From Spirochaetaceae bacterium bin103 (lineage in GTDB: Bacteria > Spirochaetota > Spirochaetia > SZUA-6 > Bin103), in the NCBI GenBank assembly GCA_002238925.1, contig MPNH01000011.1, positions 1-64,000 of the forward strand: 64,000 nt of DNA. The letters run 5' to 3'. The notes under the pieces are model-generated. The model was not told the DNA's origin. It was given only the letters and a program-made list of their open reading frames with translations, and did no database searches. The position numbers and the translations under genes are program-made. Shown one piece after another: positions 21,912 through 30,115 of the stretch; position 1 is the first letter of the stretch; the number at the start of each line of letters is the position of its first letter.

Positions 21912-22538
21912 ATGAAAATCCGTCTTCCTGCACTTGCCGTCGCCGCCGCCGTATTGGCCGGCTGCGCCACCACCGGACCGCAATACCTGACCGGACCCGG
22001 CACCGACCGGCCCGACCCGCGCGGCGAGACCGTCCTGGGTCTCGACTACCGCGACTTCGAGTATGCCGCCGAGCAGGCGGTAGATTCGTTCCTGTCCAGT
22101 CCGCTGTCGCGCAAGCCGGGCAGCACCGCGCCGTGGGTAATGGCGATCAGCCGCATGGTCAACGACACCGCGCTCAACATCGACACCGACCAGTTGATCA
22201 AGAAGATTCGGGTCGACCTGCTCGACAGCGGCAGGGTGATTGTGACTACCGCGGTCGGCCTGGAGGGGCCGGAAGATCCGCTGGCCGCCAAGACGCGCGA
22301 GTTGCAGGAATCGGAGTTGTTCAACCAGGAAACCGTGGCCCAGGACGGCACCATGGTGGCACCCGAGTTAAGCCTGTCCGGCAAGATCATCGGGCGCACC
22401 AACCGGGTGGGCGACAAGCAGCAGGTGGACTACTACTTCCAGCTCACCGCCACCAACATCGAGACCGGACTCGCCTACTGGGAGTTCGAGGAAGTAATCG
22501 CCAAGATCGGCGACAACGAACGCTTCTCCTGGGAGTGA
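21912..22538 (+). CDS. LpoB-like penicillin-binding-protein activator lipoprotein
   Basis: A 208-residue lipoprotein with lipobox LAGC at 16-19, then a short disordered linker (CATTGPQYLTGPGTDRP) and a compact alpha/beta domain. Features typical of YcfM/LpoB are the segments DYRDFEYAAEQAVDSFL and the VAPELSLSGKIIGR strand pair. In E. coli LpoB crosses the peptidoglycan to activate the synthase PBP1b; that function is inferred here from similarity only. The ATG at 21912 is preferred over an in-frame TTG at 21903 because GGAGG lies about 9 bases before it. The gene is coupled on both sides. Confidence 0.85.
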   Translation: MKIRLPALAVAAAVLAGCATTGPQYLTGPGTDRPDPRGETVLGLDYRDFEYAAEQAVDSFLSSPLSRKPGSTAPWVMAISRMVNDTALNIDTDQLIKKIRVDLLDSGRVIVTTAVGLEGPEDPLAAKTRELQESELFNQETVAQDGTMVAPELSLSGKIIGRTNRVGDKQQVDYYFQLTATNIETGLAYWEFEEVIAKIGDNERFSWE

Positions 22539-22542
22539 CGTG

Positions 22543-23685
22543 ATGCGGATGCGGACGGGGAGTCGCGCGCCGCGCGTCGGCGCAGTCGCTTTGTGTTGCG
22601 CGCTGCTGGGGGGTGTCGTGCATGCCCAGGACACCGGCGCGGCGCGGGAGCGGACGCGGATGGCGGTGCTCGATTTTGCACTCGACGAGATCCACCTGTA
22701 CGGCACCGGCGGCGGCCGCGAGCAGAGGAGCGGTGGGCGCGTCGTCAAGAGCGGCGTGGATGTGGATTACGATCTGATCCGCAACCTGCAGGAGCGGTTT
22801 CGCGCCCGCATCGAGGAATTGCTGATCCATGGCCGGCGCTTCGCGGTGCTCGACCGCCGCGCCGGGGAAATCTACGAGCAGGAGAAGCGGCTGCTGGCAT
22901 CGGATGACGTCGACCCGGGCGAGGCTGCTCGCCTCGGAAAGGTGCTCGGCGCCGACTACATGCTGTACGGCACGGTCGACCGCATCGAAGTCACCGAGGA
23001 GCGCAAGACGATCGTTCTGACCGGCGAGACCCGCGTCGACGTTACCGCCACGGCGAGGCTGCGCTACTCGCTGCTCACCGTGGCGACCCGCGAGATCGGG
23101 TGGGCGTCGTCGATGGAGCTTCAGTATGGCGTGGACGAGGAACTGCGCACCGAGCAGGCGGCGGAAATGCTGCTCGACCGGCTCGCGCTGCACCTTGCCG
23201 ACGAGGTGTCCGAGAGCATTTTCCCGCCGAAGGTGGCGCAGGTGACCGGGTGGGGCAGCTTCGTGGTGAACCGCGGCGGCAACACCGTGCGTGAGGACGA
23301 CCTGTTCGAGGTGTTCGCGCTCGGCGATGCGGTGGTGGACCCCGATACCGGTGAGGACCTGGGGCGCCTGGAGACGGTGGCCGGCATCGCCCGCATCACG
23401 TCGGTGAAGCCGAAGTTTTCGCTGGCGGAGATGATCACCGATCACGGGGAGATCGTGCGCGGCATGATCCTGCGCCGCTTCCACGGCCTGCTCGGCGAGC
23501 CCGCGGGGTCGGATACCCCAGCGGCTCAGCGGCCAGCGGAAGGCGAGCGCAACTACCGCCGCATCGACACCGACGGCGACGGTGACGGCATTCCCGACTA
23601 CCTGAACCGCGACGCCAGCACCGGCGACAGCGACGGCGACGGCATTCCCGACTACCTGAACCGCGACAACCTCCGCCGCCGGTAG
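22543..23685 (+). CDS. CsgG/FlgT-like secreted protein with C-terminal calcium-type repeats
   Basis: The signal peptide (about 1-28, ending VVHA) has no lipobox cysteine. Residues 35-180 resemble the CsgG/curli-assembly alpha-beta domain (MAVLDFALDEI, RRFAVLDRR, LGADYMLYGTVDRIEV). Residues 210-310 look like an OB/SH3-like domain (GWGSFVVNRGGNTV). The tail (about 340-381) holds two thrombospondin-type-3-like repeats, DTDGDGDGIPDYLNRD and DSDGDGDGIPDYLNRD, which bind calcium in known proteins. A GTG at 22540 directly precedes the chosen ATG. As the third gene of the operon it is probably periplasmic or outer-membrane linked to the two lipoproteins. It converges with the next minus-strand gene, 5 bases away. 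Confidence 0.82.
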   Translation: MRMRTGSRAPRVGAVALCCALLGGVVHAQDTGAARERTRMAVLDFALDEIHLYGTGGGREQRSGGRVVKSGVDVDYDLIRNLQERFRARIEELLIHGRRFAVLDRRAGEIYEQEKRLLASDDVDPGEAARLGKVLGADYMLYGTVDRIEVTEERKTIVLTGETRVDVTATARLRYSLLTVATREIGWASSMELQYGVDEELRTEQAAEMLLDRLALHLADEVSESIFPPKVAQVTGWGSFVVNRGGNTVREDDLFEVFALGDAVVDPDTGEDLGRLETVAGIARITSVKPKFSLAEMITDHGEIVRGMILRRFHGLLGEPAGSDTPAAQRPAEGERNYRRIDTDGDGDGIPDYLNRDASTGDSDGDGIPDYLNRDNLRRR

Positions 23686-23690
23686 GGGGT

Positions 23691-24809
23691 TCAGCGGTCG
23701 GCGGTGGGGTCGGCGGCGTCGCGCAGGCCGTCGCCGACGAAGTTGAAGCACAGCACGGTGACGATCACGAAGATCGCCGGGATCAGCAGCCAGGGAGTCA
23801 GCGAGACGCTGCGGATGTTCTGCGTCTGCTGCAGGAGCACGCCCCAACTCACCACCGGAGCGCGCAGGCCGACGCCGATGAAGCTGAGCGCGGTCTCGCC
23901 GAGGATCATTCCCGGTATCGCGAGCGTGAGGTGGACGATGAGAAAGCTCATGAAGCCCGGCAGCAGGTGGCGACCGATGGTGCTCAGCTCGGTGGCGCCG
24001 GCGATCTTCGCCGCGAGCACGTAGTCTTCGACGCGGAGCTGCAGCAGCTTCCCGCGCACCACGCGCGCCAGGCCGGTCCAGCCCACGATCGAGAGGATGA
24101 CCGTGATCATGAAGTAGATGGCGATTGGATCCCACTCGCTCGGCACGGCCGCCGCGAGCGCCATCCATATCGGCAGGGTGGGGAGCGAGCTCAGGAACTC
24201 GATCAGGCGTTGAATCAGCATGTCTACCGTACCGCCGAGGTAGCCTGACAGCCCGCCGAGCAGGCAGCCGATGACAAAGCTGATCGCGACGCCTACCAGG
24301 CCGATGGTCAGCGACACGCGTGCTCCGGCGACGGTGCGCGAGTACATGTCGCGCCCCAGCCGGTCGGTGCCGAACAGGAACAGCGTGCCCGGTTCGTCCA
24401 CCCCGAAGAAGCGCAGATTGGAGCGCACCAGCCCAAGGAACCGGTACTGATCGCCGTGCACGAAGAAGCGGATCGGGTAGACGGTCGTGCCGTCCTCCAC
24501 GTAGGTCCGCCGATAGGTTTCCGGGTTCACCGAGACCTTCAGTCCGTACACGAAGGGGCGCTGCAGCCTGCCGTCGTGGAACAGCCGGACTCTCTGCGGT
24601 GACGCCAGCGAGTAGTCGCCGAATCTGGTCAGGGTGTCGTGCGTCGAGAAAAAGCCGGCGAACAGCGAGCCGACGAAGTAGAACAGCAGCAGCACACTGC
24701 CGCCGACCAGCGCCATGCGGTGCTTGAAGAACTTGCGCCGCATCAGCGTCCAACTGGACGCGAGGTAGTAGCGCTCCGTCTCCTGTTCGCGGTTGGTCGT
24801 CCGGTTCAT
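23691..24809 (-). CDS. ABC transporter permease, OppC/DppC type
   Basis: Inner-membrane permease of a peptide/oligosaccharide-type importer. Its 372 residues include an N-terminal amphipathic segment (SSWTLMRRKFFKHR), one membrane helix, and a long periplasmic insert (about 60-170) before the five-helix permease core. The EAA loop for contact with the ATPase is EDYVLAAKIAGATELSTIGRH-like (about 270). FGTDRLGRDMYSR and ETALSFIGVGLR are family hallmarks. The large insert resembles AgpC-type oligosaccharide permeases more than classical OppC. The start overlaps the upstream permease by 4 bases. No ATPase gene is nearby. Confidence 0.9.
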   Translation of the reverse strand: MNRTTNREQETERYYLASSWTLMRRKFFKHRMALVGGSVLLLFYFVGSLFAGFFSTHDTLTRFGDYSLASPQRVRLFHDGRLQRPFVYGLKVSVNPETYRRTYVEDGTTVYPIRFFVHGDQYRFLGLVRSNLRFFGVDEPGTLFLFGTDRLGRDMYSRTVAGARVSLTIGLVGVAISFVIGCLLGGLSGYLGGTVDMLIQRLIEFLSSLPTLPIWMALAAAVPSEWDPIAIYFMITVILSIVGWTGLARVVRGKLLQLRVEDYVLAAKIAGATELSTIGRHLLPGFMSFLIVHLTLAIPGMILGETALSFIGVGLRAPVVSWGVLLQQTQNIRSVSLTPWLLIPAIFVIVTVLCFNFVGDGLRDAADPTADR

Positions 24810-25804
24810 GCCGTCGCCTCCCGCGCGAACCGGATTCGCGGGTCGACCAGCACCAGCATCAGATCGGAAATCAACATCCCCATCATGGCCAGGGCGCTCA
24901 GCAGCATCACCAGGCTCCCGGCGAGATACATGTCCTGGCCCTGCTGCGCCTGCAGCAACAGCGGCCCGACGGTGGGCAGGCCGAGCACCAGTGCGGTAAG
25001 CGTCTCGCCGGAGATGATCGCCGGCAGCAGCCAGCCGACGGAACTCACAATCGGGTTGATCGCGATGCGGAGCGGGTACTTGAACAGCAGCCGGCCTTCC
25101 TCCAGGCCCTTGGCGCGGCCGGTCAGCACGTACTGCTTGCGCAGTTCGTCGAGCAGCGCGGCGCGCATCACCCGAATCAGACCCGCCGTGCCGGCGGTAC
25201 CCACCACGATCAGGGGAATTGGCAGGTGCTTGAGCAGGTCCACCAACTTGGCCAGGTTCCACGGCGAAAACTCGAACTCCGGGGAGAACAGCCCGCCGAC
25301 GCTCCAGCCGAAGTACTTGAACACGATGTACATCAGGATCAGGGCGAGCAGGAAGTTGGGGGTGGCAAGACCGATGAAGCCGAACGCGGTAGCCGCGTAG
25401 TCGGTAAACGAGTACTGATGCGTGGCTGAGTAGATCCCGATCGGTATGGCGATCGCGTAGGTGAGCACGAGCGTGAGCAGGGAGATGGTGACCGTGAGCA
25501 GCAGGCGCTGGCCGATCAGCTCGGTTACCGGCTGGTTGTAGGCGAACGACTCTCCCATGTCGCCGCGCAGCAGATTCCCGAACCACTTCAGATAGCGCTG
25601 CATGAACGGGAGGTTCAGCCCGTACCGCTCCTCCAGATCCCGGATCTGCTCCACGTCCACCTGCACGCCGGCGTTGCGCAACTGCTGGATCAGGTTGTCG
25701 AGAAAGTCGCCGGGCGGTAACTCGATCAGCACGAACGAAACGAACGAGAGCAGCACGAGCAGGACCATCATGTAGAGGATCCTCTGAACGATGTAGCTCA
25801 GCAT
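24806..25804 (-). CDS. ABC transporter permease, OppB/DppB type
   Basis: Six-helix permease of 332 residues and partner of the gene that follows. The N-terminal helix is MLSYIVQRILYMMVLLVLLS. The family periplasmic loop includes DLEERYGLNLPFMQRYLKW and the segment GDMGESFAYNQPV. The EAA-type loop is RKQYVLTGRAKGLEEGRLLF. It lies 97 bases after the binding-protein gene and overlaps the next permease by 4 bases, forming one operon. Confidence 0.93.
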   Translation of the reverse strand: MLSYIVQRILYMMVLLVLLSFVSFVLIELPPGDFLDNLIQQLRNAGVQVDVEQIRDLEERYGLNLPFMQRYLKWFGNLLRGDMGESFAYNQPVTELIGQRLLLTVTISLLTLVLTYAIAIPIGIYSATHQYSFTDYAATAFGFIGLATPNFLLALILMYIVFKYFGWSVGGLFSPEFEFSPWNLAKLVDLLKHLPIPLIVVGTAGTAGLIRVMRAALLDELRKQYVLTGRAKGLEEGRLLFKYPLRIAINPIVSSVGWLLPAIISGETLTALVLGLPTVGPLLLQAQQGQDMYLAGSLVMLLSALAMMGMLISDLMLVLVDPRIRFAREATA

Positions 25805-25901
25805 CTCCCGCTCGGCTGCGCCGCGACCCGGCCCGCATCAGAGGTCGCGTGCCGGGTCAGCGGTTTCGGTCTCGGCACTGTCACTTGACGGACATGAACA
25901 T

Positions 25902-27869
25902 CTACTTGATGAACATCTTCGCGGCGTACACCAGCAGGTCGCCCTTCCAGGACATCGACGGCCCGTACTCCAGCGGAGCGTTGGCCAGCTTGTCCTTGAC
26001 CACGTAGAGGTGCGGGGTAATTCCCACCGTCCCGATCAGGAACACGTTCTCGGCGTGGAAGTCGAACACCTTGGTGAACGCTTCAACGTAGTCCGGGTCG
26101 CCGGGCCGGCCCGCTGCCCAGTCGTCGATCCAGCGGTTTAGCTGCTTGATCTCGTCCGGTGGTTCCTCACCCGGGAGCTTGCCGTCGGCGTAGTCGTCCA
26201 ACGTCTTGGCGCCGCTGTCGACGTCGCGCTTTGCCACCATCCAGTTGAACCACTGGCGGGCCCAGGCGAAATCGCCGCCGCGCCAGTTGCTGCCGGCAAC
26301 CATCCACGACCTGAGCTCCGGCGATGCCAGCCGGTCGGTGTAGAAGTCGTGCTGCGCGGCATCCGCGCGCGTGCCGAGTGCCGCACTCTCGTAGAACTTG
26401 ATCTCGGTTTTCAGCCCGACGTCCTCCCAGTACTCCTTGACCAGCTCCAGCACCGGGAGGTTGCCCGCGCGCCAGTACTCGATTACCTGGAGAAACGCAT
26501 CGCCATCCGGTCTGAGCCGGTAGCCGTCGCCGTCGCGCGCGGTGAGCCCGAGCTCGTCGAGCATCGCATTGGCCTGCTCCGGGTCGTAGGCCGCGTACGA
26601 TTGCGCCCACTTGTCCTGAAAATAGGAGCTGTCGGACACGATCGTGGCCTGCCGTGGCACGCCGACGCCGAAGTAGACGATGTTGTTGATCTCTTCCCGA
26701 TTGATGGCCAGCGACAGGGCCTGGCGGAACCGCTTGTTGCGGTACAGCTCGCGCTTGAACGGGTCGAGGTGATTCTGGTTCGGGGCGACGATCACTGCCC
26801 CGCCGAGGCCGCTCGGGATCTGGTTCACGTGGTACTCGCCGGCGGCGGCGTTCTCCTGGTACAGGGTGAAGTTGTCGAACGAGGTCTGGAGCAGGGCAAC
26901 ATCGGCCTCACCCGAGATGATCTTCAGATGGTAGGTTTCCTGGTCCACGATCTGCGCCTGGATCCGGTCGACGTAGGGGAGCTGGTTGCCTTCCGGGTCA
27001 ACCTCCCAGTAATAGGGGTTGCGCTCATAGCGTTTGCCGGTGTTGGTGGCCTCGGTCATGATCCACGGGTGGTGGGTAGGCTTGTCCAGGTCCTTCAGCG
27101 GGCTCCACCAGTAGTGGTGGTAGAACGCCTTGTCCCACGACTCGAAGCCCTCCTCCTTGGCCAGTGCCTCGGCCTCCGGGTTGTAGTCGATGTGCCACTT
27201 CTCCAGGTAGTGCTTGGGGTGAAACGTATTCCAACCGCCGCCTTCGACCGTCGACATCTTGTAGTACATCAGGACGTAGGGCTCGTCCGTTTCCAGGCGT
27301 ACCGTGTAGTCGTCGACCTTGATCGCCCGCTTGATCTGCGGGATCCAATTCCAGGTGGGCACCAGGTCGTTGAAGTGCAAGCCGTCGTACATGAACACCA
27401 CGTCGTCGGCGGTCATGGGGTGTCCGTCCGACCACTTGAGTCCCTCCCGCAGGTGAACCGTCAAGGCCATGGCGTCGTCGCTGAACTCCAGGGCCTTGGC
27501 CATGCTCGGCACCACGTCAAGCGAACCCTTGACCATGCGTCCGAAGTAGCCGCCGGACTCGGTTTCTTCTGCGAGGTCGTTCCAGGGGTACTCGTTGGTG
27601 TGAAACACGGTGAGCGTACCGCCGTAGGTGCCAACTTCGTCGCCCGGGGCAAACCAGGTGACCGCCGGCTCGATCGGCAGGCGTTCATCGACCGGCGGCA
27701 ACTCACCGGCAGCCACCAGGGCAGCCAGCATTGGCGCTTCGTTGAAGCGCGTCTCCGGCATGGCCGCCGCGGCCTCTCCGACGGCTGCCGTACCCTCTTC
27801 CGATCCGCCGGTCGCCATGAGCGTGATTGCCGGCAATAGCAGAACCAGGTACGAGATTCCTCTTCGCAT
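25902..27869 (-). CDS. ABC transporter substrate-binding protein, family 5 (copy 1)
   Basis: Periplasmic receptor for the permeases downstream. Signal peptide (1-20, LVLLLPAITLMA) followed by TGGSEEG. No cysteine occurs at the expected lipobox, so it is either released or anchored otherwise. The mature protein has the conserved opening EAPMLAALVAAGELPP and the family-5 core GTYGGTLTVFH, then LREGLKWSDGHPMTADD (the family signature), NPYYWEVDPEGNQLPY and FRQALSLAINREEI. Its 655 residues are long for the family, like AgpA-type binding proteins. It is about half identical by eye to the gene 87 bases upstream, a tandem duplicate. The ligand is unknown (oligosaccharide, peptide or opine-like). Confidence 0.92.
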   Translation of the reverse strand: MRRGISYLVLLLPAITLMATGGSEEGTAAVGEAAAAMPETRFNEAPMLAALVAAGELPPVDERLPIEPAVTWFAPGDEVGTYGGTLTVFHTNEYPWNDLAEETESGGYFGRMVKGSLDVVPSMAKALEFSDDAMALTVHLREGLKWSDGHPMTADDVVFMYDGLHFNDLVPTWNWIPQIKRAIKVDDYTVRLETDEPYVLMYYKMSTVEGGGWNTFHPKHYLEKWHIDYNPEAEALAKEEGFESWDKAFYHHYWWSPLKDLDKPTHHPWIMTEATNTGKRYERNPYYWEVDPEGNQLPYVDRIQAQIVDQETYHLKIISGEADVALLQTSFDNFTLYQENAAAGEYHVNQIPSGLGGAVIVAPNQNHLDPFKRELYRNKRFRQALSLAINREEINNIVYFGVGVPRQATIVSDSSYFQDKWAQSYAAYDPEQANAMLDELGLTARDGDGYRLRPDGDAFLQVIEYWRAGNLPVLELVKEYWEDVGLKTEIKFYESAALGTRADAAQHDFYTDRLASPELRSWMVAGSNWRGGDFAWARQWFNWMVAKRDVDSGAKTLDDYADGKLPGEEPPDEIKQLNRWIDDWAAGRPGDPDYVEAFTKVFDFHAENVFLIGTVGITPHLYVVKDKLANAPLEYGPSMSWKGDLLVYAAKMFIK

Positions 27870-27956
27870 GGGATGTCTCCTCGTTCTTGAGTCGTTGCGA
27901 TGCCGCCGGCCCGTGGTAGCAGACCGGCGGCCCAACGGCGGCCGTTGCTGACGGCC

Positions 27957-29933
27957 TTACGGCTGTTTGATGAACAACTTGTCGGCGGAAGTGAGCAGGT
28001 CGCCCGGCCAGGTAGCCTCCGGCTTGTAGAAGGTCGGGTAGTTGGCGACGCGGTTCTTGAAGACTCCCAGGTTGGGCGTGACCCCTACCGAACCGATCAG
28101 GAACAGTTGCTCGGCGTGGATGTCGAACACCTTCTGGAATGCCTCGATGTACTCGGGCGATCCATAGGCGCTGCTGCCCCAGGCGAGGACGGCGTCATCG
28201 AGCTCCTTGACGATGTCGGGCGGCTCTTCGCCCGGAATCTTGCCGTCGGCGAAGTCGTCCAGGGTCTTGGCGCCGCTCTCCAGGTCGCGCGTGGCCCTGA
28301 TCCAGAGGCCCCAGTTCACGGCATAGAAGCCGGAGTCATACTCGGTCGCCTTGGCGGCGTCGGTGTACTCCCGAAACTCGGCCGAGCTGATGGTGCCGGT
28401 GTAGATGTTGTCGGTGCCGGCGTTGTGGCGCTGCCAGAGATCGCCGCGCAGCCTGATCTCGGTTTTCAGGCCGACCGCCTCGAAGTGCTCCTTGTACAGT
28501 TCCAGCACCGGTACGTCGGCTTCATTGCTGTGCTCCAGGATCTGCAGGAACGCCTCGCCGTCCGGCCCGGTGCGGAAGCCATCCTCGTCGCGCGCGGTCA
28601 GGCCGAGCTCGTCGAGCAGCGCGGACGCCGCGTCGGGATCGTGCTGAGCCCAGGCTTGTTCCCACTCCTGCTTGAAGTAAGGATTGGTGGACACGATCGT
28701 GGCCGAGCGCGGAACGCCTACCCCGAAGAACACCAGCTCGTTGATTTCGTCGCGGTTCATCGCCAGCGACAGCGCGCGCCGGAAGCGTACGTCGCGGTAC
28801 ATTTCGCGGGTGAAGGGATCCTCGTGGAACTGGTTGGGAATGAGCACGCTCGCGCCCACCACCGGGGCCGGGATCTGCACCACCCGGTAGTCGCCGGCGG
28901 CCTCGTTCTCCTTGTACAGGGTGAAGTTGTCGAAGCGTGTGCCGAGCACCGCGAAGTCCGACTCGCCGGCGATGATCTTGAGGTGGTAGGTCTCGCTGTC
29001 GACGATCTGCGCCTGGATGTGATCCACGTAGGGGAGCTGGTTGCCGGCCGGGTCCACCTTCCAGTAGTAGGGGTTGCGCTCGAAGCGCTTGCCGGTGTTG
29101 GTGCGCTCGGTAAGGATCCAGGGATGGTGGGTGGGCTGCTCCAGGTCCTGCTGCGGGGCCCAGAAGAAGTGGTGGTTGAACGCCTCGTCCCAGGTGTCGA
29201 AGCCTTCTTCCTTGGCCAGTGCGTCGGCGTCGGGGTTGTGGCTGATGTGCCATTTCTTGAGGTAGTGGAAGGGGTGGAACACCTGCCACCCGCCGCCGGG
29301 CGGACTGGCGTGCTTGGCGAGCAGCGCGTGGTAGGGCTCATCGGTCTCGAAACGCACGGTGTAATCGTCCACCTTGATGGCCCGCTTGATCTGCGGGATC
29401 CAGTTCCAGGTGGTGACCTTGTCGTTCCAGTGGGCGTCCTCGTACATGAATACGTAGTCGTCCGCGGTCATTGGGTGGCCGTCCGACCACTTGGTACCTT
29501 CGCGCAGGTAGAAGGTCACGCTCATCGCGTCGTCGGACATCTCCGCGGCGCGCGCCAACAGCGGTTCCAGCGCATTGGTATCGGGGTTGGCGCGGATCAC
29601 GTAGCCGCCGATTTCGGTCTCGTAGCCGAGGTCGGCCCACGGGTTGATACTGGTATGGAACACGGTGAGCGTGCCGCCGTAGGTGCCGATCTCGTCGTCC
29701 GCGGCGAAGTACGCCACGGCGGGTTCGAGGGGCATGCGCTCGTCGACCGGCGGCAACTCGCCGTCCGCTACCATGGCGGCCAGCATCGGCGCCTCGTTGT
29801 AGGCCCCCATGGACATGTCGGCGGCCGGCTCGGCCGCGCTGGCGTCCTCATCGGCCGCGCCGGCGGCCACGACGGTCAGTGCGGGTACCGACAGCAGTAC
29901 ACATACGCACAGCAGCGAGAAAGTCTTGGGCAT
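27957..29933 (-). CDS. ABC transporter substrate-binding protein, family 5 (copy 2)
   Basis: Paralogue of the preceding entry and first gene of the importer operon. Signal peptide 1-24 (MPKTFSLLCVCVLLSVPALT) with cleavage near VVAAGAADE. Cysteines occur inside the hydrophobic core but not at a lipobox. Shared blocks with copy 1 include EAPMLAAMVADGELPPVDER, TKWSDGHPMTADD, NPYYWKVDPAGNQLPY and ETYHLKIIAGE. The C-terminal half diverges (LRGDLWQRHNAGTDN), suggesting a different ligand. GGGAG lies 9 bases before the ATG. The longer frame up to 29993 has no signal-peptide sense. Confidence 0.92.
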   Translation of the reverse strand: MPKTFSLLCVCVLLSVPALTVVAAGAADEDASAAEPAADMSMGAYNEAPMLAAMVADGELPPVDERMPLEPAVAYFAADDEIGTYGGTLTVFHTSINPWADLGYETEIGGYVIRANPDTNALEPLLARAAEMSDDAMSVTFYLREGTKWSDGHPMTADDYVFMYEDAHWNDKVTTWNWIPQIKRAIKVDDYTVRFETDEPYHALLAKHASPPGGGWQVFHPFHYLKKWHISHNPDADALAKEEGFDTWDEAFNHHFFWAPQQDLEQPTHHPWILTERTNTGKRFERNPYYWKVDPAGNQLPYVDHIQAQIVDSETYHLKIIAGESDFAVLGTRFDNFTLYKENEAAGDYRVVQIPAPVVGASVLIPNQFHEDPFTREMYRDVRFRRALSLAMNRDEINELVFFGVGVPRSATIVSTNPYFKQEWEQAWAQHDPDAASALLDELGLTARDEDGFRTGPDGEAFLQILEHSNEADVPVLELYKEHFEAVGLKTEIRLRGDLWQRHNAGTDNIYTGTISSAEFREYTDAAKATEYDSGFYAVNWGLWIRATRDLESGAKTLDDFADGKIPGEEPPDIVKELDDAVLAWGSSAYGSPEYIEAFQKVFDIHAEQLFLIGSVGVTPNLGVFKNRVANYPTFYKPEATWPGDLLTSADKLFIKQP

Positions 29934-30115
29934 GGTGTTATCTCCCTTTCGCGGAGTGGAATCGTCTGGCAGCCGCCGCGACCGCCGGCACACCGCGACT
30001 GCTCATCGCGCGGTGCCCGGATTCGCCTTGCAGGCTGCCATTAACGGGCGAGACTGTAGCATCCGCGGGGACCGCCCGCAAGTTCCGTTGCGTTGCGTTG
30101 CGTGCGTGGTGTCGG

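Noticed and set aside
24806-25838. Continuous minus-strand frame joining OppC to upstream sequence (to 25838)
   Set aside because: That frame is a shadow of the OppB gene; the OppC protein starts at 24809, where its typical N-terminal sequence begins.
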